Source: Utricularia gibba
Lineage: Eukaryota > Streptophyta > Magnoliopsida > Lamiales > Lentibulariaceae
DNA: 64,000 bases
Assembly: GCA_002189035.1 (NCBI GenBank)
Contig: CM007990.1
Span: forward strand, 4,154,001-4,218,000
Direction: 5' to 3'
Below the pieces are notes generated by a model, which worked only from the letters and a program-made list of their open reading frames with translations, was not told where the DNA came from and did no database searches. Positions within the stretch are counted from its first letter, which is position 1. Each line of letters opens with the position of its first letter. A program made the position numbers and the translations under genes. Positions 25,006 to 35,477 of this stretch are shown here, in pieces.

Positions 25006-25569
25006 ATGGCGGAGGAGAGGAACCTGATTGAAATTCTGGAAGATGGTGTCCCCATAGACATCAACAAGTACATGAAGTTTGTCCATTCCTCACACTGTGG
25101 CGCTACAGCTTCATTTTCAGGCACAACCCGGGACACATTTGAGGGGAAAACCGTCCTGGAGCTGAGATATGAAGCCTACGTTCCTATGGCAATAAGATGC
25201 ATCAACTCCATATGCTCTTCTGCCCGATCACACTGGAAACTTCATGCCATTGCTGTTGCTCATCGCCTTGGTGCAGTTCCCGTGGGGGAAGCGAGTGTGT
25301 TCATAGCCGCATCTTCTGTCCACCGAGTGGATGCCTTGGATGCCTGCAAATTCTTGATTGATGAGCTTAAAGCTTCAGTCCCAATATGGAAGAAGGAAGT
25401 GTACAGCAATGGAGAGGTATGGAAAGAGAATGCGGAGTTTCTAGAGAGAAGGGAAGAGCTCAAGAATCATCCCGTTCCCAAAGGCATCGATGCAGGCGGA
25501 GGTCATGAGAAGAGATGCTGTGCAGGAAAGGTGAAGATGGATGCAGCAGATCTTGGCGCTTCATCATAG
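25006..25569 (+). CDS. CNX6: Molybdopterin synthase catalytic subunit (MoaE/MOCS2B)
   Basis: One exon, 187 residues. The MoaE fold is recognisable: HCGATASFSGTTRDTFEGK (start of the domain), LELRYEAYVPMA, the segment HRLGAVPVGEASVFIAASS and the active-site region SVPIWKKEVYSNGEVWKEN with the conserved lysines. With the small subunit CNX7 (MOCS2A) it transfers sulfur to precursor Z (cPMP) to make molybdopterin in the cytosol, the second step of molybdenum-cofactor synthesis. A splice acceptor (GATCAACAG) about 30 bp 5' of the ATG suggests an intron in the leader. The C-terminal tail (KRCCAGKVKMDAADLGASS) is unconserved. Four intergenic bases aside from about 170 bp of leader separate it from the next gene in tandem. 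Confidence 0.93.
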   Translation: MAEERNLIEILEDGVPIDINKYMKFVHSSHCGATASFSGTTRDTFEGKTVLELRYEAYVPMAIRCINSICSSARSHWKLHAIAVAHRLGAVPVGEASVFIAASSVHRVDALDACKFLIDELKASVPIWKKEVYSNGEVWKENAEFLERREELKNHPVPKGIDAGGGHEKRCCAGKVKMDAADLGASS

Positions 25570-25745
25570 AAGAAGCTCTTCCTTTTTGTTGTATGCTCAA
25601 TGGAGTGTTCGCATTTTAAGCGTTAAGAACGGGATTAAAGAAGAATATTCGATTAGGGTTTTGTCGGCTCAATATATATACTGGTTTTTTATATCAAGCT
25701 TCATTCACTTACTGCCATCCGCAATCGCCACTGTTTGGAGAGCGA

Positions 25746-27228
25746 ATGGCCGTCACTTTCTCAGATCTGCATACGCCGTCCGGCCTGAAGGCTCTCGATG
25801 GGTATCTCGCCGGAAAAGCCTACATCTCCGGGTGAAGAGCTCCAGGCTTTTTGTTTTTGGTATTCAAGTTCGTTTTGTTTGATTTCGTGGATAATTGATG
25901 GTTTTCTCTGTGCTTGTATTTCCCATTTAGTGATCATCTGACGAAGGATGATGTGAAGGTTTTTGCGGCCATACTGGAGATTCCAGGTGACGATTACCCA
26001 AATATTTCCAAGTGGTATGGGGAGGTTTCCTCAAAGTTGGCTCCAAGGTGTGTTGATTGGTTACCATTTGGAATTAGTTGCTCTTTAACTGCTTTGGGTG
26101 CTAAGCAACTGCTTTACTGGTGTAGATTTCCTGGGAAGGCCGCTGGCGTTAGGATCGGGGGCCATGCAGCCCCTGCCGAGCCTGCGGAAGTTAAGGTAGC
26201 TGTTTCATTTTATCCTTGCATTTTTTCAATTGATGCAGGGTTCTAACATCCTATTATCCTATGCACATTGCTTATGCAATTACAGTTTGATAAAAGTGTC
26301 TTACGATCCCGCATTTAGGTTTATCCTTGATAGTCAAAATTGAAAATGCTCTTTGCTAATGAGCTCTTGGTGGATTTGCTCTGGCCCAAAAAAATTAGCT
26401 CTCTTTTCGTTGATTCCTTTTTATCGGTCAAAATTCGAATTTTCATACCTTGCAATGCAGAAAATGACATGTATTTCAAAACCCTTCAGGAGATATCTAG
26501 TCTTCAGGAAGTCTTGCATTTTTTGTGGAGTGTCTAGGGCTTGGCATGGTTATTGCAGCTGCTTCTCTTCCTTGATTTGTGTACCAGGGTTGCATCTATG
26601 TTACAATGTGCCGTCTGTGTGTCCATGCCGTCATGTACTTACTTGGAGTTCTCTTTCCAGGAACCTGCTGCCGATGATGATGACGACCTTGATCTTTTTG
26701 GTGATGAGACAGAGGAAGATAAGAAAGCTGCTGAGCAGAGGGAGGCTGCAAAGGCTTCCACAAAGAAGAAGGAGAGTAAGTGAAATACACTTTAAGCCAT
26801 CTTCAATTTTTAAGTTCTGCAAATGCCCTGATGTGCTCGCAATTTAAAATAAAATTCATCGAAGGTGGGAAATCATCCGTGCTTATGGATATTAAACCTT
26901 GGGATGATGAAACTGATATGAAGAAGCTGGAGGAGTCTGTTCGTAGTGTGGAAGTTGAAGGCCTTTTTTGGGGAGCATGTATGGTTTCTATGTTCCATCC
27001 TCAAAATTCACTTTCAGGAATTTGGGTTCTACAGCGTGACCAACTAACAACTTTTTCTTTTCAGCAAAATTGGTTCCTGTTGGATATGGAATAAAGAAGC
27101 TGCAGATTATGCTCACAATTGTGGATGATCTCGTCTCAGTCGATGATCTGATAGAGGACCGCCTGACCGCCGAGCCTTGCAATGAATACGTTCAAAGTTG
27201 TGACATTGTCGCCTTCAACAAAATTTGA
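25746..27228 (+). CDS. Elongation factor 1-beta (eEF1B guanine-nucleotide exchange subunit)
   Basis: Six exons: 25746-25831, 25931-26047, 26126-26195, 26661-26775, 26865-26978, 27065-27228; 221 residues with consistent phases. The N-terminal GST-C-like part ([20 protein letters not shown]) is followed by an acidic hinge ([20 protein letters not shown]), and then the catalytic exchange domain ([40 protein letters not shown]). It ends [10 protein letters not shown]. The protein recharges eEF1A with GTP during translation elongation. The intron 26196-26660 is the longest and shows no obvious small RNA. The length and acidic hinge fit plant EF1B-beta/alpha-prime. Confidence 0.94.
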
Positions 27229-27607
27229 AGGCAATGAGGGATGGATGCTGCCGATCTTCGAGTTGTTCCTTTTTGTTTTCTTGTGTCTGTTTTTTTGTTT
27301 GCTCTCTATGAATAGTTTGTGAGAACCTTGTTTAATTCTGCTATACGCTTTATTTGAGACCGAAAAATAACATCAGGATAACCAGCATTTTCTGTTTATT
27401 TGATTCTACAGAAACAGGTCTATTCAGTAAGCAGTTATATCCCACAACTGACCCCTACGCGAACCCTCTTTGTACATGTTTACAGAGAGAAATGCTTTGT
27501 GCTTTTGTGGGAAGCCATCCACCTCCCGAGGCTCCCCAGGGCTGTGGGGCACAATGCACAAACACTGCTGCTAACGTTCAAATGCAACAATTATTGCTGG
27601 AGTTGAA

Positions 27608-28668
27608 TCAGAACGAGCTGGTTCGTCGAAGTTGGTACCGGCGTTTTGGGTCAGGGAGCATCTCTTCAAATTCCTGCGAATGTAAGGGAAATGTATCAGT
27701 GAAAATGAGCACTGTCCAGGGAAAAATAAGCTCTTCCATTGCTGCACCATTGGAGAATTTGCTCACAGAAGAGCTCTAGTCAGTATAGGAAACAAAAAAC
27801 ACTGAGCTGATGTATACTCTCCTCAGCTTTTACCTAAGCTTAAGAGCTGGGAAGCTAAAGGTAAACACAAGTGCACAGAACACTGTCTTAAGAGTGAGTT
27901 ACACTTGCCTTTTCCTTCTTGAGCTTCAAGTTTTCTTCTTCAAGACAAGAAACTTTGATCACCAATTCATTGTGGTAAGCCTGTAGGTCCAATGTTTTCC
28001 AAGAGATCAAGAAACCTTGTAAAACTAGTTAAATTCAATGAGATGTATGAAAATCCTGCCTGCTTTCTTGCGCGAGAGCGAGCAGCAGACTCCCTGTTCT
28101 TTATCTTTCGTCTTAGCCTTCTCTCAATACTCTTCTCAAATTGCCAAGATCCCTTCTCCTGGCCTGGAAGAGCCAATGGATCTTTGGATGGTGAAGGCGA
28201 AAACCCTGTTTCAGGTGAGAACTTGTGAGACTTCAGTGCGCTATCCAATGACATCACAGGTTGGATGGATGATGCATTGGTCACACACATCCCCGCTTGA
28301 ACCAAAAAGCCCTCTAAAGTCATTTCTCCAAGAGTTGGCATACTTTCTTGGCTCCAACTCTCCATCTTGCATCCATGCTGAATGTCTTTCCACAGTTCAT
28401 CCACCGTTTTTCCGTTAAATGCTTTAGCAAGAGACCAACTGGCTTGACGCCGGAGAGAGGCTGCAGGGGAAGTGGCGTGACTGTTGGCATCAGGCGAATG
28501 AACTGCCTCCGATGTCCATATATTCTCAAGCAACTCATCCAAACTCATGCTGCCTAGTGACTTCCCCATGTTCCTTAAATGGTTTTCAACTTCACAAAGT
28601 GTAACTCCTAGCCATGAGTCATGCTGTGCAAGCGGCTCTTTATGAGAATTCATTCTCTGAATTCCCAT
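27608..28668 (-). CDS. ABI5/DPBF-like group A bZIP transcription factor
   Basis: Three exons: 28060-28668, 27909-27980, 27608-27673; 248 residues. It contains the conserved N-terminal blocks of group A bZIPs: SWLGVTLCEVENHL, SLGSMSLDELLENIW with SIQ-like neighbours, RQASWSLAKAFNGKTVDELW and GEMTLEGFLVQAG. The basic region RRLRRKIKNRESAARSRARK is followed by a short leucine zipper and the tail MLPDPKRRYQLRRTSSF. Such factors bind ABRE (ACGTG) promoter elements in abscisic-acid and seed responses, and SnRK2/CDPK sites occur in the first blocks. Both introns appear to begin with GC rather than GT (CAG|GCAGGA at 28059, AAG|GCAAGT at 27908). Using them is the only way I find to keep the conserved frame. 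A leader intron probably ends just 5' of the ATG. Confidence 0.9.
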
Positions 28669-29559
28669 ACAATCCTTCAATACAAACCCCAATCAATGAA
28701 GAATAAACTTGAAAGCGTAAAAAAGCAGCAATAAATACAAAAGAAGGAGACATTCTGAAGCAGAATACCATTTCAAATGCAATTAAGTGATAAAAACTCA
28801 GACTCGAAATCTCAATAGAAAACAGATGAGCTCAAGGAAACTCCCAGAGAATAAAAGCAACCACAAAACAGGTCAGCAATCAACACAGCGCAAATATGCA
28901 AAAGGAAGCAAACACCCATACATAAAGGAAACACTAAAGAATTGATTAAACAAGAGAAAACGGGGATACAGTGATCTGAATTCTGAATCAGACCTCACCA
29001 CCGATAGTGGGAAGAAGAAAACTAACAGCCCATCAGATATCGTGGCATGACCCGACGACCCCACAAGCAAAGTTGAAGCTCCTTTTCAGGCAATGAGCAG
29101 AATCCCCATCTGGGTTCAGTTTCCGCATTTGCTTAGATCGAACCTTTCTTGAAATTTGGCGATGCTGACGTGCCTCAGTCCCCCATGAAATCTTCCCGAC
29201 ATCCAATCAACCCAATCGCATGGGGAGGAGGAGGAAGAATGAGAAGAGCCAAATGGACCTATCAAGCTACCGATTCATCAGCCCAGCCCACAGTTCACAG
29301 CGGCGTGGGTTCGCCCCATTCAACCAACCACCCGCCATTCCTAAAAATTCCCTTTCCTCGGGAATGCTTTAAATGTTGCATTTTTTAAAAACATTTAATT
29401 TATTAAAATTTCAAACGAATTTCTTTTCACAAAACACTATATAACATTTCTTTGGAATACATCATCTAGCTATTATAATAACTAAACATTTTTATATATT
29501 TTCATTGCCCGAGTATCTCGATTCATAGTTCATCAATCTTCGATCGTAAAAATCTTATA

Positions 29560-29796
29560 GGGTGTGCTTGATTGTTTGATACAAAATAGGTATAAACGAG
29601 TTAATAAAAAATACCTTTTTTTGGTATCTTATTAAATATTTAACTAGTTTTTACACTAAAACTCACATAGAACATTTCATAAACCTAATTTGTGTATATT
29701 TTTTAAATCCACTAATTAGATGAGTTTTGAGAATAACCATCTATACCTAAATTATCTAAATTCAATCAACACATTTCCATTCAACCAAACGCCCCC
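29560..29796. mobile_element. PIF/Harbinger-like MITE
   Basis: Starts GGGTGTGCTTGATTGTTTGA and ends TTCAACCAAACGCCCCC, imperfect inverted ends of the GGG-GTGTTTGGTTG class. It is flanked on both sides by ATA (29557-29559 and 29797-29799). It is 237 bp long, AT-rich and without coding potential. The three-base flank and the end type point to Tourist-like elements; hits elsewhere in the genome would be needed to be certain. Confidence 0.5.
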
Positions 29797-30330
29797 ATAT
29801 AGATTAAGCTACCATATACATGAAACACTTAGTTGACAGCTTTTCTTAGAATATATTTGATAGATGAATTTAACTATTTAAATATTCATGTATTATAAAT
29901 AGCACTTGCCTAATAGATGAGTTTGTTATAATATATGGTGTTTCGCAAAATACTTCAGAACTTTGATGATAGCCATGTTTAGAAAAACTTACCATGTGGA
30001 GATGTAGTAAACAAATGATAATTATTTTTTCCCTATTTACTCTTTTTTTTGTTTTTCTGATTTGTTTTTTCATATATTCAAGTAAAACAATATAGTTGAG
30101 TAGTGTTCCATATTGAGAATAAATAATTAAGATCATGATACTCAAAAAATTTGACCAACATTTTTAGCTCACAAAAAAATTGAATAATATATAAGGAAAA
30201 TTTTAAAAGATGTATTGAAACAAATCTGATTAAAATGTCCTATGGACAAAGTTTTATTCGGAAATCATTGTCAAAGTATATCTAACCTAATCATCTACGA
30301 GATGGTGAGTTATGGGAATTAAAATCAGAT

Positions 30331-30480
30331 ATGAAGAAAATATGAATTATTATAAGAGACGAAATTATTCTTATAATTTTATGAAGAAAATATGAATTAT
30401 TACAAGAGACGAAATTACTCTTATAATCTTATGAAGAAAATATGAGTTATTACAAGTAATGAAACTACTCTAATAATCTC
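30331..30480. repeat. 50-bp tandem repeat, three copies
   Basis: Units begin ATGAAGAAAATATGA at 30331, 30381 and 30431. Copies 1 and 2 differ at about three positions; copy 3 differs at about seven to nine more. No function is evident. Confidence 0.92.
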
Positions 30481-31019
30481 ATTGATACTACAATCTAACT
30501 AAACGAATGGCAATATTGGGATGATTATAAAGTAATATTATTTTAAAATATCACCAAGATTTGTGAAAGTGGTACACACATGGAGCCAAATGATATAATT
30601 GACTTTTATTATTACTCATTTTCAATTTTAATTATATAACAAGTACAAAAAATTAAAAATATCATTAATTAAATAATATTCTTTCAAATTGTCACAATCA
30701 CACTTGGGGGTAAAAGTGTCATTAAAACGATTAATGGGTTCCCGATTGTTGAAAAGTATACGGGACTTGAGCTGCGCTAATTTGGGAGCCGGGAGGTAAC
30801 TCGAGAAATAAATTAAAAATTGTATTTTATTTCTGAAAAATTCTAAATGTTGAGAAAAATCTTCAAATAGAATATTAAAATATATGTGCGATTTTCTCGT
30901 TCTTGTTTGTATCTTGAGCTGGAATTAGAAGCACCGAAATCAACACAAACTTTCCAAATTGTTCATTGAATTTGGTCAAGCCCTATTCTCCTCCCTTCTC
31001 CACTACTCCGTTTCTGCAG

Positions 31020-31708
31020 ATGAGGAAGACGAGGAACCGCGATGCAGGAGATGCCGGGAATGTGAAGAAACGCAAAGTTGAATCGGATGATGAGCCAGTG
31101 GCTCACGTCTGCAGGGAGTGTAGTCGAAAATTCAGCTCGGGGAAGGCTTTGGGAGGACACATGAGCCGTGCTCACGTTCAGGTGAATGAAGATCGGCAGA
31201 AACGGCGGAAACCGAGGAATTCTCGGAAGAAAGGAGGATCGGGTGAAGCCGTTTGCGCAACTTGTTTGCGGGTTTTCCGTTCTGATAAATCATTGCACGG
31301 TCATATGAGGTCCCATCCTCGTCATACTCGGAAAGATATGGATCCCAAGCTGACTCTCGCACTCGAAGCTACGCCCGATCCGGAGTTGGAACGGATGACA
31401 ATCGGCTTGGAGATCAAAGGCTTCAGCAGTGTGGATATCAGCGCCGCTATACTGCTAGTTGAAATGAGAATCGGATTCTACTCTACGGACACGGTGCCAA
31501 GAAACCAGGGATCCGATTCGATTGCAGCGCTGAGTACCGGCGATTCTCATTCAGTCGGCGGCGTGAATTTCGCAACCGAAACCCCGTACAGCCACCCGAG
31601 GAGATTCCCCGAGATGTTAGGGCGGATCCTCGATCGATGAAGTTCAGCATCGATCTCAACGTCCAAGCGCCGCCGGCGGATGGTTCCGACGATCCTTGTT
31701 CGGAATAA
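31020..31708 (+). CDS. C2H2 zinc-finger protein with two plant-type fingers and EAR-like end
   Basis: The ATG at 31020 starts MRKTRNRDAG. Two fingers are clear: CRECSRKFSSGKALGGHMSRAH and CATCLRVFRSDKSLHGHMRSH. The first has the plant KALGGH variant of the QALGGH motif. A basic linker (KRRKPRNSRKK) may be a nuclear signal. This frame closes at 31640 (ending GRILDR). However, the frame shifted by one base is open to 31708 and ends KFSIDLNVQAPPADGSDD, an EAR-type DLNxxxP repression motif common at the end of plant C2H2 proteins. I therefore think the true protein changes frame between 31463 and 31610 and ends at 31708 (229 residues if one base is missing). Likely a nuclear transcriptional repressor; the exact family is not identified. 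Confidence 0.7.
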
Positions 31709-32299
31709 ATGGTCTGAAAAATCTTCATGGTTATGAATTTGATGCAGTTGTCTAGGGTTTGGTCTGCTTAGGGCTTCTATTCTGATTCTAGGGCTTCCTG
31801 GGTATACAGTAGCCTGTCCCCCATCTATTTCTATGCATTTTCATATTAGAATCTATCCCGATCGTCAATGCTTGTTTCCCTTATACTTCCTTGATTCGCC
31901 TTCTGGTTTAGGGTTTACAATGCACTCAAAACATACTCTTCCTAACAAGAACCAGGTGCAAGACCAGTGTGGTTTTTGCAGTTTAGGGTTCGAGCACTGT
32001 TCCGGCGGGTTCCCAGAAAGCTCGACTATGGCGGCGTACGTGCGTAGTGTACTGGAACAACAAAGCAATGGAGGGATCCATAAAGGAGTCCTCAAAATCC
32101 ATCAATTTGTTCAACTCGCTAGAGCAGAATCCGGGTATCAGTCAGTGTTAGGGATCTGGATGCTGTCCTTGGCCCAAAGTAAGGAGACGATGCCTGAGTG
32201 CATCAGGGCAATATCCAGGATGCTGTCCTGGCTCTAAAGGTAGCGTTGCAGGAGAGAAATGTACAGAAGCTGACCTTTGTATCAGTATCAGAATGCCTG
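31709..32299. other. Convergent 3' flanks
   Basis: Between the C2H2 and LARP1 stop codons. A 134-codon frame at 31833-32237 has no recognisable domain and I do not call it a gene. Confidence 0.5.
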
Positions 32300-34960
32300 T
32301 CACTTCGCATTTGTCTCCTTTCCCTGGGGAACCTCATCAACCGGAGGTGTGCTGGAGAGCACGTAAGACAACTCTTCAACACAAGGAAGTAGAGAGTTAC
32401 TGTTTCCCGGGTCGGGAGACTGATTAGGCTCAGTGGCATCTTGAGGACGGATGCTAGCTCCGGGATGCTCAGTTGTCTTACCGAGAACAAGATCGCCTGT
32501 TGTGATTAGATGGCCCTGAGGATGGAGCTCTCCTGATTCTTGTGAATCATTAGACTGAGGATGATGCGAGCTGGTTGCGACCCTCCAGGGTACTTTGATG
32601 CTACCAAAATAAAGGCAATCTGGATGATTTTTCTCTTCATGAGTGTCGGAGTCTTCTCCAGAGTGTGCATTTTGTGAAGGAAACCCATTTGCCATTCCTG
32701 ACCCTTCTCTTCCAATTTCTCCAGAATCATGAGTCCAGTGTGACCAATCAGTGCGTCTTCTTATCCTCTCGCCCTGCAGGAGTATCAAATGACTGAGAGC
32801 TGCATGGTAGCTGCTAAAGCAGAATTTGGATGATGACAACAGTGTATTAATGCAAAAACAATGTGTGCAGATTTTGCAGATTTGGATTGAACAGTGCATA
32901 AATGAAGTGCTCCATTAATTTGTAAAAAGAAATAGCATTATAATGTGGATACGTGTTACATCCTTGAGATGCCGAAAAAAAAGAAGATGAACACAGAACC
33001 AACCTGAATTTCAATCATCTCTGATCCCTGCAAAGCGTACAAAAGATAAGGTATTCCAATTCCCAGTCGCTTAACCTGGAAAGCAATTGTCATTGCAACT
33101 TGGAAGATTAAACTACTGCCAACAAGGAAAAGGAAAAGGAAAAAAAAATTGCATAAGCGAATGAGTAAATTCATTACCATGTCAAGTTCAGCAATGTGCG
33201 ACATTGGAATCCAACCTTCCTCATCTGTATAAGGAAGGATGTAGGCAGGCAGACTCGTACCACTTCACAAAGTGATCAAGTTACAGGATCATTATGATGA
33301 ATTAAATAGCAAAACTGTTCAGTAGGTATAAAATCTGTATTCTCTGAACATTGCATGTAACCAAAATCCTTAGTATTCATGACCTCATACATGGCATAAC
33401 ACTGGTTTTTGATGTCTAACCGGATAAAAATTCCCTAATATCTCATTTAATCCTATGATAAAAATATCAGCGCACATCAGATTTATGGAAAATACATAGT
33501 TGTAGCAAATTATTTGGTCCTTGCATAGGTACTGAGTGCCAGACATCTGCCATCCTTGGCAACTTTTCCTCCAAGTAAAGCGTAGTACAAGGGGAAAAAA
33601 AAGTAAATTTCACCTGAAATAATACTCTACATGCTGTATGATGTTATTGCAAATGTAAGGTACTTCTGATACTGGGACACCTCTGCTCGTATCTAGGAAT
33701 GCATAAGGAGCGTATTGTGCTCCCACATCTGTTCCATGGCGTTTTGATAAATTGTATTCATCCGGAATAACAGAATGACAGACACAAAGGGAAGAAAGTC
33801 AAGGAATTAGAGAAAGTTTGAAGCTACCTCACACCCTCAACAAGAAGTTTCATGTATGCAGAAATCAGTACCTGGGCTCACAACCTTGTGAAAAATTGAG
33901 GAAAGACCACCAAAAGAAGGCTGTACGATATAAGCAAAATCATGAACACCCAATCCATGGTGCACTGCAGGGTCTACAGTCCCAAATGGCACAAAAACTG
34001 TTGCATGATCATTGCCAAAATTCTCTGGTTGCACATCTGCCTCCATGTTAGTACCATGAGTTGGAGCAGGGCAAGGGCCCGGGCTTGGATTCACTGAGTG
34101 AGGGATCTGGGGCTCCTCAACTGAAATAGGGATTGAATTCTTGCTACTATTGGGCCTGCGACTAGATGTTGTAGAGTCGCGCCTTGGTAACTTGTGTTGC
34201 GAAAAAGAAACACCAGGGTCCTCATTTGAAATGGGGGTTGAATTCTTGACTCGATTCACAGAGGAGAGCCTCCAATTAGATCCTATAAATCTGCGGTTCT
34301 GCTCCTCAAAAACAGGCTGTAGCTCAGAGAAGAAGACAAGTAAGTTACACTAGCTTAGACATGCAAAGAACTCATATGTTCCGTAGAAAAGGATTATTGC
34401 CTATAAACTAGTTGAAACAGGACAAAAAATCAACAAGCAAAAGAGGTAGTTGCAGAAGATATGCCAACTACCTGAGGCGCAGTACCGAAATCATCAGCAG
34501 TGCGTACTGAAGATTGAGCGGAAGACGTGACAGGGTCGGAACCCACGCTAGTATCATTCACGGCGCTCGGCGTAGCGGATATCACCGGGAAAGACTCGGG
34601 TACCACCAAACGAGTACTGGAGGTTTTCAACTGCCATTTCCATACTCCTTTGGAGCCCTTCCTTTTACCACTCTTCTCCATCTTCTGTGCAGCAGAAACA
34701 ACAGTGGAAGGCAGGGCATCATCCCTCGTCTCGAATAGAGGAAACACAGACGTATTCGAACTCCATTTCTGCATTCCAGTAGCGATTCTAGAACGCGTGC
34801 TTGTATCACCACTCGCGGCCCTCGAAAGAACCGAGAGAGACTGGGAATCGTCGTCTCGTGGAACCAAAGACGGAAGACCCGAGGTTTTCGACCGCCATTG
34901 CGGCATTACACTAGGTAATCTGTCCCGATCATCCTCGCTTTCACTATTATTCTTCGCCAT
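32300..34960 (-). CDS. La-related protein 1 (LARP1-type RNA-binding protein)
   Basis: Six exons (34472-34960, 33872-34316, 33614-33728, 33178-33262, 33004-33075, 32300-32773) give a clean 559-residue protein. The N-terminal half is Ser/Pro/Thr-rich and disordered. The La motif is spread over exons 3-6: IIQHVEYYFSGTSL, then ILPYTDEEGWIPMSHIAELD, then VKRLGIGIPYLLYALQ and SEMIEIQGERIRRRTDW. This is the winged-helix fold that binds RNA 3' ends. The length and absence of an RRM fit plant LARP1b/1c. LARP1 proteins control stability and translation of mRNAs, including 5'-TOP messages and heat-induced decay through XRN4. The acceptor of exon 4 (TTTGTGAAG) has a poor pyrimidine tract but is needed to keep YYFS. 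It is 517 bp head-to-head from the C45 gene. Confidence 0.88.
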
Positions 34961-35477
34961 ATTTGCTTACGACGCTAGGTTACTGCTGCATCCGGCATGA
35001 CAATGTGACCGGAATCCTGGTCGCGAGGGCGACGGCGACACCGGCCAAAGTTGGCGTCAACGGACGAGACAGAGAAGCCCAAAAAAGGTGTGGTATGATG
35101 TGGGGTCCATTTCATCCATCCTATTTTCATAATCAGCAGTAAAAAGTATTTTAATTTATAGTATTTTAAAATAATTTATAATTCATATATATTGTTTCAA
35201 AATAGAAAAAATACAAAAATGTTTTTAAAATGTATTTAAATATAAATAATTTAAATATATTATCTAAATATGAAATAATTAATGAATACTTTTTTAGTGA
35301 TTATTTGTCACAAAATACGATGGTCTCAAGAGCGCAGAAGTTGCCGCCACGAAAGAGGATCTTTTTGGGAAGATAAAAATCTCATCTTGTTTTGAAAATG
35401 AATGGAGAGGGTAACGGATATTGGCGATGGGGTGTGCCTGTGGATGATGTCAGAGTGCCAGGTGCGGTAGGTTAGCG

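Larger units (their letters stand above)
28669..31019. other. Divergent intergenic region
   Basis: 28669-29150 is the leader and promoter region of the bZIP gene. 29380-30900 is AT-rich and includes a short MITE-like element and a three-copy tandem repeat, listed separately. 30900-31019 is the leader of the C2H2 gene. Confidence 0.6.

Noticed and set aside
27354-27779. Plus-strand frame of 141 codons after eEF1B-beta
   Set aside because: It overlaps the last bZIP exon on the other strand and has no domain; the opposite strand fits a known family end.
31833-32237. 134-codon plus-strand frame
   Set aside because: No recognisable motif, no splice support, and it lies in convergent 3' flanks.
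34527-35000. 157-codon plus-strand frame
   Set aside because: It is the reverse complement of the Ser/Thr-rich first LARP1 exon.
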